Positions 1-11,338 of a stretch of 64,000 bases of DNA are shown here, piece by piece (the first letter of the stretch is position 1; each line of letters opens with the position of its first letter). The stretch spans positions 10,676,234-10,740,233 of the forward strand of contig NC_049984.1 of assembly GCF_000003815.2 (NCBI RefSeq), read 5' to 3'. Under the pieces are notes generated by a model. It was not told where the DNA came from. It did not search any database and saw only the letters and a program-made list of their open reading frames with translations. This DNA comes from Branchiostoma floridae (Eukaryota > Chordata > Leptocardii > Amphioxiformes > Branchiostomatidae). Position numbers and translations under genes: made by a program.

Positions 1-1204
1 TTCGGGTCCGATGCGCCCCAAACGATCTCCGCTTGAGTCACCCACGCACGTATAACGGTGGGGATTTTCACGTGGCTTTGTTAATTCACTAAACCAAGTT
101 TGAATAACATATACAATATGCACTTATCGCGATTATCACCCATGGAAACATTCTCCAAAGGGTTAGTACACGCTAACACGTTTTCTATAATCGATACACA
201 GTTGAAACTGGCGTGTAGCAAAATCATGTTGAACTTAACGTAATATTCGTATTTCTCAGCCCCAACCAAGAAACTCACTCCGCACAACGCAATTTTGTTT
301 TCGGTAGAAACGCAATGAACGTTCGCCCATGGGACCATGGCGTCCGGCGCTTCTGGCAATTTCCACATGCCGCAATCATAACTTACCTTTCTAAAGTGTG
401 CTTCGAAATAACGTAAATGAAAATTAATTTTACGTCGATACTTTACACACGATTCTCTAAAATCTAACCAATGATTTTACAAGTTTGTTACGTTTTGTGT
501 GAGGTTGATTTTTTCGGACGTGGCCATGATTATCGGGCTGTGTCGGGAGAACCCCTACCTTGCCATTGGGGACGCAATCAGCCGCACGCCGCATGATTTG
601 GCGGTTGAACCGCGGCCTTGCCATTGACAACCTTGATGAGAACGACCTCTGGTCTCCTGCAGTCTCTTATTTAGATATTGGAGCACTGAATAACCTCGCA
701 ACAAAGCAACTGGGACCTGGCCACGTGGGAAAATAAAGCGATTTGACTTTCCATATTCAGTCGACCGGGAAAACGGCGTACGTTTGATGAAGTTATCGAG
801 CGGAGGCCGGTCTAAGCATATGTGTTTCGAGGCGGGAAAGTGGCGGGGCGATTTCTGCAAGCATTATGCACGGACGTTTTCCCCTATATAATGACTACAG
901 TGCTTTCACGAATTGATCTTGAATCGAATTAGCGGTAAAGTCGATAATTCCCACGAGAACCTTTTATGTTCTTCCCGTACTAAATTATAGCCAGCTAACA
1001 TGAGAGTACGTTTATTGAAGTGTGTGTAGTTTGCAGGCAGACACAAACTGTACAAGTTGAGTACGACTGAGCGGGACCGCACTAAATTTGTATGCCGCTG
1101 GTGATCGCATATTTATAAACTTTGTGCCGACCTACGATTGCTGGAGCCGTGCACTGGGATACCAAACTAGAGCTGCAAATCATATCATTATCTGTCTGGT
1201 TGTG
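1..1204. other. Non-coding left edge, nothing assigned
   Basis: No recognisable gene. Minus-strand open frames at 366-81 and 860-555 have a somewhat protein-like composition, but I recognise no domain and see no convincing pair of splice sites. They could be exons of a gene running off the left edge. The base composition is CpG-rich, like the rest of the first 50 kb. Confidence 0.4.
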
Positions 1205-1920
1205 TTTAGTTTTATTGGCGGTCCTACACGTCAGGTCCAACCGACAATTCCAGCCTATTGTAGGCGGTGCGCCCGGCTCTCTGGCCGGCATTATTACGTA
1301 CATTGATCCCGCGACCTTTTGGTGGCTGCGATAAAAGGCCATTTTCTGCCTGTCGTTACCGTTCGGAGATTGCCTGAAAGACCGCCATTCCACAATATCA
1401 CAATTAATGGCCGCGCATATAGGTGCTTTATCCGCGCATGCAGAAGCAAGTTTAAGTTCTGCGTTTGTCTGGGTCGCGTCATTTAAAGAAAATGATTTAT
1501 CCATTTGCTTTATTCGAATTCTACTATGAGTTATGATCCGCTGATTTCTGTGGCTCCTCGGGCCAGTCCATTTATTATTCCCGTGTCTGAAGGGTTGATG
1601 AGGCGGATTTGCCCGGGGAGGAGCCCGGCTTATCCCGCCGGTCCACGCGTTTCGGCCCGGTACCGACAAGTCCGTGGCCTTGGGAGTGGGTGGTACGTCC
1701 CCAGAGAGGACCCACACACACAAACCTCTGCGGTGTAGAAAAATGGTGTGTTTTCCCGGGGGTTTTATGTACAGCCGGGCTGATCCGACTTTTCAGGGCT
1801 TAAAGTCGCGATCCTTTGATGTGGAACATTGTGATGGCGGTGTACAATCCATGTTCACACACACGGGAGCACCAAACAGCATTTTAACAGATGTTAGTTA
1901 TAATTCCCCATGTCGTTGCT
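1205..1920 (+). repeat. Duplicated non-coding element, copy A (inverted partner at 32765-33480)
   Basis: This stretch aligns colinearly with the reverse complement of 32765-33480, and both are about 715 bp long. Similarity is mosaic. The outer parts are clearly related but diverged, and they contain a 35-bp perfect match (1286-1320 against 33366-33400). The inner 359 bp are almost identical. Open frames run through it on both strands, but they do not stay aligned between copies outside the core, so a protein-coding role is unlikely. The related flanks argue against a simple transposon insertion, which would sit in unrelated DNA. The outer limits are approximate. Function unknown; a duplicated regulatory element is the leading guess. 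Confidence 0.75.
1525..1883 (+). repeat. 359-bp near-identical core of the duplicated element, copy A
   Basis: Aligned by eye base for base to the reverse complement of 32801-33159. Both are 359 bp, with no gap and three substitutions, at 1557 (C here, A in copy B), 1669 (A/C) and 1691 (T/C). The last 192 bp are identical. Identity falls sharply outside both ends. In the open frame starting at 1526 all three substitutions change the amino acid, so protein-level constraint does not explain the identity. The core contains ATTGT (1828-1832) and ACAAT (1844-1848) facing each other 11 bp apart, which resembles paired SOX-type sites. Confidence 0.9.
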
Positions 1921-2515
1921 ATCCAAACAAAAGTGAAGGTCTTTGCCGAAGAAATTACACATCTTGGCACTACAGGAATCAATCTGCAGTTCTTGTGTAA
2001 ACAGTGGGAGCAGACGGAGGGAGATATCAGTGACATCGCTTGAAGGTTGTTAAAAGAACTCTCGGAAACAACTGCCATTTCCTAAGGAGAAATCTGTCAG
2101 ACAAGTGACAAGAATCGGGGCTACTTCATATATGGTCTTGGGGACGGGAGGGGTGAATATTGAAAACATACGAAACACTTGTATGGACCATAGAGACGCA
2201 ACATTTCCTCGTCAACTGGAATGATGATGGTGGCTCAGTACATGTAGCTTGGTCCGGATTAGTGAGACGTTTATGGATACAAGTGGATATCAGATGGAAT
2301 GTTATTTGAAGAAATAAAAACAACATGGTCTTCTTATCGAATAAATACGAAGGGCGAACAATGATGCAATAATCCATGCGCTGACCTTGCCAAAATTAAA
2401 ATTAGTCTGATAGGTCTATTCAAGCAATGAAGAAGTCTAGGAAGTCGGGTATACCACTACTATAGACTTTCTTTGATAAGGTCTCAAAGTTTCATTTTGC
2501 AGGCGAGTTCACCTG

Positions 2516-2561
2516 TCTCACTCACTCACTCATTCACTCTCTCTCTCTCACTCTCTCACCC
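2516..2561. repeat. CACT/CT microsatellite
   Basis: Imperfect run of CACT units passing into CT dinucleotides on the + strand. No function inferred. Confidence 0.85.
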
Positions 2562-3847
2562 ACGCACCCTCCCACTCAGTCCCATAGCTAGGTCTGATGA
2601 CGGGACATCATCTTTCGGCAATCATCTCTGAGACCTCATCACCTCCCGAGAGGGCTGACACGTCACACCCCAGACAGACCAACATACCTGACCGACAAAT
2701 ACGACATCTCCGTCTGTCTATATAATCCAGGAATCTCTGGGACAGACATATCTGTGACCGGAATGTTGACGTCATAATTATTTCCAGGGGGAGTCCGGAG
2801 ATATTTTCTATTAACGCGTCTCAGGAAAGCGTGTCATCCAGATCTTGCTTCTCGCTGACTCTCCACATCTTCTGTGTTAGTTGTGCTGCATGCGGTAGAC
2901 CTCAGGCCTCGGCCTCTCCTCCCCATCGGAGCTCTCCTCACAGCCACAACCAGGGCGTGAAATGTGTCCAGACCACCGGCAAGCGACGCCTGCCGGGCCG
3001 GGCTGGTCGTAACAATCCTTCCCAGTGTGGCGTTCACCTTCGCACCAGCGTGACGTTCACCCCTGGGCGGTGGGGAGGGGGGACCACCATGGCACCGGCA
3101 CAGCAAGCTCATCCATCACGAACTTCCACATGGATACACTTCACACAGTTAAATAGGAGGAGACAGAACGGGCCATTATAGTCCGCTTCGATTTGGTGTC
3201 GGGGGTCTGCGTCGACACGCTGGGCGTCGCACCATAGGAATTTCCTGGGACACATGAAATGGGTCATACTGTATGGGCTTGTGTTTTCTCATTGTATCTG
3301 CCGAGTTCACTATGTAGGCCTGTTATGTAGTGCAAATATCATACAGTAACTGTATCAAAACATCATCCAAGTGGCGTTGTCGTGTCCTTGCGTGTCACCC
3401 TCCCTCTGGTGTTCGTCCTTACAGAGCTTTCCCTCTCGCCGTGTCGACTCACACAACCAGTGAGTGCTATTGTCCCTGATCTGACTTGACTTAACAAATT
3501 ATCCACCCAGCTAAGGCCAAGGACGTCGCAACCACACAATATATTTTTTTGTCAAACTGAATTTGAGATGTACAGAGAAAACGTTGTCCTGGCGCAATTG
3601 CACGGACACAAATTTGTTTCGGTGGGAAGTCGGTGATTTCACGCAGCGTGGTTAAGTTGGTAATGACTGCTTGAGTTCTCCACGCCACATGTAAACCATT
3701 TTCCGTCCCGTCCACCATGCGGCGTCTGTCCCCAGGCCACGTTCACCCCCATTTAGCAGCCGACTGACAGACAGGCCTGTTGTCAGTGTACACAACATCC
3801 TGTCCTCCACCTGCCTGGACCTGCCGCCACCTGGTGGAGCCTGCTAG

Positions 3848-3857
3848 TCTCGCGAGA
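3848..3857. promoter_or_regulatory. TCTCGCGAGA (CGCG-element) site
   Basis: Perfect copy of the self-complementary TCTCGCGAGA motif, known in animals as a promoter element bound by BANP-type factors. It is flanked by CTAG on the left and by a nearby ACTAG on the right. No exon was identified beside it, so the promoter role is an inference. Confidence 0.45.
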
Positions 3858-6800
3858 ACACACGAGGACTAGTCAGAGACCTCCTCACTACCCCAGACCC
3901 TCATTTGTTGTTCCCCCGTGACCTATGAAACGGTAATATGTGTAAGTACAAGGCCTGTAGTTGTGTTGTTACGGACTGGGTGTAGAAAGAACACAGTCGT
4001 CTGTTCTGTGCAGGCCCGAGCCGTGAAGAGGGGAAGCCTTGCTGAAGCAGCATGAGCTCCAGTCGGCTCCGTGGGACAGACCCTGGGTCCTGAACCAACC
4101 CAACATGTGTTGGACATGGCTTACAGCCCGTGGCAAGGGTCAGGGTCCCGCCGTGTACATGAACAGTCCCAGACACGACCATATATCACCCAGCAGGCTG
4201 CCCCCCTCCCCAACCCCTCAATGGCTGGATTGTTGCCGTTCTACCGAGACCCCGCCGTACGTTTCCACCCCTCACACCTTGGTCCTGTTTTACCTGACAA
4301 CCGTTTTTACTCCAGGACGGGTTCCCAGTCCGTTCTACCCCACAGACCGTGCGCTGTTTCCCTGTCTGTACACAAGGCCTGTAATGTTAGTTTGTCTCCT
4401 CCACACAATGTGCTATCAATTGTACAAAGCACACCGACCGCCGAGTATCAGACTCGCTCGTATGTCTTCTCGTGCCCAATCAGGATATATCAGATTCCTC
4501 ACGCGACCCTTGGCTGCTCTTTGGATGTTTTCCTTGTGTTTTCATACCCTCCTTAATTAGATACATGCTTGTCTCTGCACCTTTATGTAACTTTAATGTT
4601 CCCCAGGCGTCCCACAAGGTTAAATTTCTCAGATGCTTCAATTTCAAATTAATCGCTGTCTACCTTAATTCTCATTCTGTCGACCGTAGCAAATGTGAGA
4701 CAGTGATAATAATGAAAACAATTCCCTTAGACATCGGCCCTACGCAACACCCTTGCCTTTAGGCTAAAGGTGACGAGAACATAAATTACACCTTTTGAGT
4801 CAGTAGGTGGAAGTTGAAAATTAGAAGTCCATAGTGCGCAGCTATGTCTTGTCGTTCTTAGTGCATTACCCATTAGGGTAGGGATAGTTTGATGACATTG
4901 CTGGCATAACTTTTTCGGCCAATAAAGCAAGAGGTTTTGTGGTGTGAAGTGGTGCATATGTATACTGAATGTGTCATCTCACATAGTTCCAAAGTTTCTG
5001 ACAAGACTCGACGAGTGACAAAAAAGGTTGGCAACAAATTTCGGTTGACAGTACTGATCAGTATTGTTCTCTGTCCGCCCGCGGGTTTGTTCTAACTTTT
5101 ACCAAGAAGACGCGAGGTTACCTGATTCTTACCTGGTCTTTTTGTCCCCCGCAGGACAGGACACTAATTCTATTTATATAGTGGCTGCACAAGTTCATTG
5201 TGAAGACGGTCTCGGTACGTTTTCAGCGGGAAGATTGGTGGGCCGGGCAGGCTGATCCTGTGAGATTGTTGAGATTGTCCTGTCCCAAGTTCTGTCGTAT
5301 CCTCCCCCTGGAGGCATTCCTGTAGACACGACGTAGAACATCAATCATATCACTACCTGTCGCCCCGAACGTCTCCATTCCTTTGTACTGTAAAATAGCC
5401 CCTTATTACTTCGTGCCGTGATAACAGCGAGGTCGCCGTGTCACATTAGTGTATATCGCAGCTTTCAAAGCAGCCGAGAAAAGGGCCCAATTAAAGAATT
5501 ACAAGGTGTATACACGGTCTTTGTGGCGGGGAGAACGCGGCGAGGCCCGGACTGTCCGCGGGATAACCCCGGGCCCGACCAGGCTGGAGGTCCGCCGGTG
5601 ACCGTGACGGGACGTGCCGTGGTCCCGAGGTTATGTCACCTTCCCGACTGGGACATTTCAGCCGTACCACAAGTTTGTGTGCGACTTGTAAGCCCGGGCA
5701 CTTACACGGTTACATGCTCCCCAAACATGGGTCATTGGCGCGCAACAGCCGATGGCGGCAGTCGTGTGCATACCTACAAACAACCATTCAAAATCTAGAC
5801 AGGCGACAGAGAAAAGCAACTGTTTTGTATACATGTAGTTCAGCAATGACCAACGAAAGCTACGAATCTCAGTTAAGTTCATTTTTATGCTCAAAAAGGT
5901 TCAACATACTGCTGCTAAATCACTATCAATATTTCATTGATATGGCTCAACGTTATCGACATGATATAAGATCATACAAAACAATAACAGAATAGACACT
6001 GATATGGGAAGTTTATTATCTTTTTGCTATACTTGCTGATAAAAAGAATAGAGTTTTCGTCTTAAATTTCTTCTCATTATGGTTTCCAATGTTTTTCTAT
6101 CTTATCGTTTCACGCCGGTAACACACCATGACTTGTGTGCGTTGATATATATGATACAAATTTGTCCATCCTGTCTGTAATCGGTTTGAATCCTCTCCTT
6201 CTCGTCTTACAAGGTTATCAGAAGTTTGTACTTCAAGGAATTGCGTCTCAAGGACTATTCTTTAAGCCGACTTTGAAGGAACGCTAGCCGATAAACGTCA
6301 TCGTTTTCGTCACGGTCTCTTTCAGCCGATTATCGGCAGGGCGCTTCAAAGTTTTGCCGCATGCACCAAGCTCCTTTAGCGCTTGAAGGTTTGGCACGAC
6401 ACAACAGACACAACAGAAGCCTCATTACCCCTGGCTTAATGTCATTTGGAAAAGAGAACTCCTGATTGGCAAGCCATTTAATCCTATCAACTTTTAGACC
6501 AATAAACGCTTAACGTGATTGACTTTGTAGCCCGATAGGGCGAAGAACAAACAGCATCTCCCGAAAATAATCGAAGACCTCCGATAACAGTGGAATTCCA
6601 GACAGCCTTAAATCTACACATAGAATAAAGTTGGACTTGAAGATTTTATGACTTACTAAACTCAGGCCGATCTGACCATCGACTGCTGACTGCGTCCAGT
6701 CGTGCTGGCCATCTGAGTTTGAGCATGCGCACTGAGGCGTCTATGTCACTATCCGAGACACTTGTTTTTACCTGTGTTTTTCTGCTTGTATATCTGTGGC

Positions 6801-7734
6801 GGTAATGTATACACGATAAGGAGGAGTTGTTTTCTGGCTCTGTAAGCTTGACAATTGGCGCAGTCGCCCCTGTTATCTGCCGTGCCTGCAGGGTCGCGTC
6901 ATGAGGCATACCTGTGCCCTACACTTCCGTCCCGTATCCGTCACCATGGCGACGAAGGGCGGCGGGAGATAAGGGCGGAAAGGTGATCTGTGCGCAGAAT
7001 AGAAGCCAGAAATTCTCCGCCAACAGAGAGAACACGTCTCGGACTTGTGCTAACTGTGTTGGACACAAGGACATTGATAAGAGAGGGGAGCAGTGACACC
7101 TTGTGTGGTACAAACATGATGGAGGAACTCTTGGCAACTTTTATGACTTTTCTCCGACTCAGGTTAAGACTGTGACCTTCTTTCCATCTCATTTCTGACC
7201 ACAAGGATCTCAGAATAACCTGACAACGATTCCTTTTTTTTTCAGGTGAAAAAAAGAAAATACATTGGTAAATTCAACGCTATCTACTCGTACTAGTATG
7301 TAATGACTTCCCTTTGCAAAATACGCTTGAGGAAACTCTATAAATGAGGCAAAGCTCGTTCTTTGTTTTCATCTGTTTGTTTTCTTTGCTTATCTATTTG
7401 TTTTCCTTTGTTGAGGCAGAAACCACTGTTCGCTGGGGTTTTAAAAACATTTGTTCAGATGACAAAATAAAACATCAAGTGGCAGTGGAAAGTTTTTTTG
7501 TTGGATACGGAACTACATGATTGCAAATGTTCGTTTCATCGTAAATATTACCCGTACATACCAATAGTTGCTATAACTTTTATGAACATAAGTGTGTGCC
7601 TTAATCATTGGCCAATAGTACAGTACAGACGATAGCATCCTCTTTCCATTGTAGCTAAAGGCTGCGACCACGATGCGACTACTGAGCGATCAAACATTTG
7701 AAGAAATCTCTGAAGGATCGCTCAACGAATTCTA

Positions 7735-7903
7735 TAGCCTGGGTACCATCCGGGTAGTGAGTAGTTCGCTCCTATGCTCACTTCTGCAACCCAGAACAGC
7801 AGAGAAGTGACTGTATATAGTGTATAATAAAAGTCGGAGCGAGAAGCGACTGTATATAGTGCACTAGTATATGGTCGGTACAATCCGAATGGTACCCAGG
7901 CTA
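7735..7903. mobile_element. Short terminal-inverted-repeat element (MITE), about 169 bp
   Basis: The left end TAGCCTGGGTACCATCCGG is mirrored at the right end, whose reverse complement is TAGCCTGGGTACCATTCGG (one mismatch in 19). Flanking 7726-7734 (CGAATTCTA) and 7904-7912 (CGAATTTTA) look like a 9-bp target-site duplication with one mismatch. Inside, a 20-bp direct repeat (AGAAGYGACTGTATATAGTG) occurs twice. There is no coding capacity, so this is a non-autonomous DNA transposon. The TAG...CTA ends and the 8-9 bp duplication suggest a hAT-like origin, but the superfamily is not certain. Confidence 0.8.
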
Positions 7904-8438
7904 CGAATTTTAAAGATAAGGAATAAATCTTTTTACGCTTTGTATGTTTAGTTCTCTTACTTTTACATCTTGCAGCATATTCCAAATATATTAAAAGGGT
8001 CTCACAAATCCAACGTTTCACTCAGTCTAGTGTAGAGGGAGTCTTTTAAAGTCGGAGTTCAAACGAGAGCACGCACAACCACCGGCGCATACCTGCACGG
8101 ATCCCTGCAGACTTTGATTGACAAACGCCATTCTATCGATCGCGTCAATATGTGCACACTCAGGGATAACGCGCCCCTTTTTGACCTCACAGGAAGAGAT
8201 ACAGTCCGACAAGTGCCCGACAAGATCGGCTTATTTATTGTGTAGTGTTTGCCGACAGTTTGTCAGGTAAAAAAGTACTGTAAATATCCACTATTTGTTC
8301 CCTTTGTTTTGTGAGGACTGTGTGGCCCGCTGAAGATATAACGGGCCGGATGTTTGGTGAGGTTTGTTGTAAAGCGGGTTGTCGCCTGTACACTAAGAAA
8401 TAAACGGGCATATTGATTACTAAGACATATATCGGGAT

Positions 8439-8665
8439 GTCCCAGTAGCTTAACTTGTAGCAGCCTCACAGTTGAGCTCCTGGTTGCAATTAGCTGGTAA
8501 CTGGGAGACTCCGGTTCAATCCTGGGTGGGTCATCATCGATTGGGGCTGCACCCGTCTTCGGAAGGGACGTCCCATGTTCAAGGAAGTGCCTAGTACGTA
8601 AAGGGGAATAGATAGATAGCTCCTCCCTGTAACAATGTACCCTGCTACTAGAACAACTTGCTTAC
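8439..8665 (+). mobile_element. tRNA-derived SINE
   Basis: The 5' part has RNA polymerase III promoter elements: a box-A-like stretch from TAGCTTAACTTG at 8446 and a canonical box B, GGTTCAATCC, at 8513-8522, followed by a CCTGGGTGGG tail. The spacing between boxes (67 bp) exceeds that of a normal tRNA, so this is not a functional tRNA gene, although a long-variable-arm ancestor (Leu/Ser type) is possible. Downstream, CCCGTCTTCGGAAGGGACG resembles the conserved body found in many invertebrate SINEs. The 3' limit is approximate and includes a short GATA run near 8608. Confidence 0.72.
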
Positions 8666-10933
8666 CTATGTACCACTAGTCACCTCCAGAGTCTAAACGA
8701 AAAGAAATGTATTGATATATCATTTAGATGTAAACGACTACTTTCAGAGAGCGGCATTGAGTTGTTGGAACGATATTGAGGAGTAGGCGTTTATGAATTT
8801 GTATTGCGAGGGAACTTCAAAGTGTCATGTGGATATATTTCCCTGTCACAGTGGTTATAAGACCTGCCAAGCATAACTTTGCACAAGTTCCAAATTTTGA
8901 AATCCTGGACGAAATCCGATATGACTCAGTTTCTTCAAAGGTACCGCAGGCGACGACATGATGGCCGCTAGCCACACCTGTAGGATTCTTGTAGGATTAA
9001 CACAGGCGTCTTATCACCATGGGCAGAAAAAAACTATGTCAGAACACACATTCCGCCAGATATCTATTGTATAGACATTACTCCCGGACATGCATTAAGG
9101 GTGATTCCACAAATACTTCTTGTATCTCTCCGGCGTTTTTACATACTTTCTTCTAGTGATGATTGGAGCAGCGCAATTATAGAGATTTAGTTGCGACGGT
9201 GCCGGGTACCAAATACGGACTTGATGACAGACATCAAAACATCATTAGTCCTTACGATTATCCGCGAATGTTATTTACATTACGGTTGTTTACCAATCAT
9301 CGGATACAAACAAAATCTAAAATCACCGATTGAGTGACTGACGTAATACACTGATGTTATTAAGTTAATGCTGTAAATTGTTGTATTGCGCTTGTGTAAT
9401 GTCAACCACCGCGTGGCAGGATTTCGCTTGTCTTTTAAAGTCGGAGTTTAATGAATATTGAAAAATGGCGGTTTGTCCCACACCACTTTGTTGTAGTGTT
9501 TCTGTTAGTTTTGAAGACGCGTCTTCTGTGTTCAACCGCAGAGCGCTACACATCAACCAGTCGACTCTGGTGATACGGGATGGGAGGGTAGGGGGCTAGG
9601 GCAGGTCTAATTGGAACAACAGGAAGGCGAAAATCCCCAACAGAGTCTCCGTAATGCAACTAATGAGTAAAAAGGATTGGTGAAGGAGACCAGAACATGC
9701 TTTTAAACACCACGTTACTCTGTACCCGGGGGCACGGCCCGGCTCGCGGCTACACCGCGCCTGATCCGCTGACGCCTGGGCCGGCTACAAACCTACTTTG
9801 TTCGATTGTCTGGGAGGCTTGAGCAGGCTTAGCCGCGGCTTTACCTGTCTCACCAGCCAACACATGACACCTTCCCGGCAGCACCCACGGCGCTTTCTGC
9901 TTCTCCTCAACTCCAGCACGGCCACATTTGTGTGACTTCTCTTCCCCTCCGCATTCCTCAGCCCTCGTTATTTTCACTTCAGGTCTGAAAGGCGTCGTTC
10001 TGGTGACGCTTATTCGTCATTCCTCAACCCTGAAGTCTTTTTCCTGCTGTTTACCTGCTAATCTCAGGTGTTTACTTTGGTAAGATTCCTGATCGGAATA
10101 CCTTGTAAAGGTTAAGTCAGGGCAAGTTTTCCAGCCTTAATTCCCTGGAATAGCCTTTATCCAATAGCGTCGGAATGCAAGTGTTTTAGTAAGACATAAC
10201 AAAGCTAAGCGCACAGTCTTAAACAAAGAAGACAAGACCAGCGAACGACTTCCGAGAAAATCATTCTTTTGCAAACTTTGGCATACCTCCACAGGTTATC
10301 GCTGGTACGCATCGCATTTTTCCCAGGCGCGTCAGACAATGTTACCAACATTACAGACCCGCTTTTCTCCGGCTTCTCATAGCGGAGAAAATCCCGCTGG
10401 AGACAGGATGATCCGCACCTTCAAGGCTGATGCTGGGCACTGATACCGCGGGAACACCGGGGCTACCTTCTACAGAAGCTTCTTGAGAGACCTACGATCT
10501 TTTACGCACAATGTGAAATTTATGGCTTTCCTTTTAACTTTAGAATTGCTTATTGTCACTTATAATTTGTTCATCATCATCACGTAAACAATTTAACGTA
10601 TGGATGTGTAGCAAGCATTGGATAGTTAGGAGTCGTGGGACAGTGCTTTTCATTTCTCAAGGAGGAAACAGTCTATCAATCTCTTCCATATCTGCCTAAG
10701 GCGAGTCACAGTCAAGGATTAAGAACAACAGACCGCATAGCTTCAGTTTTGAGCCGCAAACTACACAAAGCCGAACCCGAAGTCTCAAACCCATACCTTG
10801 CCCTGTTACACCCCCCCCCCTCAACATTAGCCTAAAGTCACATGCCCTATCATACTGTCGGTGCTGTCAATCAAATGCTAGCGCGTACGTGTATACAACA
10901 GTAGCCACATTTCGGTGCTACTAAACATTACAT
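8666..10933. other. Intergenic DNA without recognisable genes
   Basis: No supported gene. The segment holds one copy (9430-9448) of a 19-bp sequence also present at 8041-8059, and a poly-C run near 10810. Confidence 0.5.
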
Positions 10934-11338
10934 GTGAGGCTACCAGATTCCCGGTGCCTGCCTGCATGCGAGGCTACAAGATTCCCGGGTGCCTGCCTGC
11001 ATGTGAGGCTACCAAATTCCTGGTACACCTGCCTACATGCGAGGCTACCAGATTCCCGATGCCTGCCTGCATACGAGGCTACCAGATTCCAAGTGACTGC
11101 CTGTGCGTGCGAGGCTACCAGATTCCCGGTGCCTGCCTGCATGCGAGGCTACCAGATTCCCTGTACTTGCCTGCATGCGAGGCTACCAGATTCCCGGTGC
11201 CTGCCTGCATGCGAGGCTACCAGATTCCCGGTGCCTGCCTGCGTACGAGGCTACCAGATTCCCGGTGCCTGCATGCGAGGCTACCAGATTCCCGGTGCCT
11301 GCCTGCATGCGAGACTACCAGATTCCCGGTGCCTGCAC
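10934..11338. repeat. 34-bp minisatellite, 12 units
   Basis: Twelve head-to-tail units of about 34 bp (30-36 bp), each built on GCGAGGCTACCAGATTCC followed by CGGTGCCTGCCTGCAT, with scattered substitutions. Because 34 is not a multiple of three, a reading frame cycles through all three phases of the unit. All three forward frames happen to be open, giving peptides of up to 142 residues that are almost certainly not genes. There are no unique spacers, so it is not a CRISPR array. Confidence 0.95.

Larger units (their letters stand above)
1921..7725. other. Intergenic DNA without recognisable genes
   Basis: No exon, RNA gene or transposon was recognised. Open frames such as 4039-4560 (+) overlap each other in several frames of GC-rich DNA and have low-complexity composition. 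A pyrimidine-rich microsatellite and one TCTCGCGAGA site are listed separately. Confidence 0.5.

Noticed and set aside
81-860. Minus-strand frames at 366-81 and 860-555
   Set aside because: Protein-like in part, but I recognise no family and no convincing splice pair; left as possible exons of an off-window gene.
1082-1723. 213-residue minus-strand frame through copy A of the duplicated element
   Set aside because: Only the core part recurs in copy B. The frame breaks in the flanks, and the few core differences are not biased toward silent changes.
4039-4560. Two overlapping + strand frames of 173 and 161 residues
   Set aside because: They overlap in different frames of GC-rich DNA, have Pro/Ser/Cys-rich low-information composition and no recognisable domain.
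8439-8530. Functional tRNA gene
   Set aside because: Box A to box B spacing is too long, and the sequence continues into a SINE-like body.
10934-11338. CRISPR-like array or collagen-like repeat gene
   Set aside because: Units abut with no unique spacers, and all three frames are open; it is a minisatellite.
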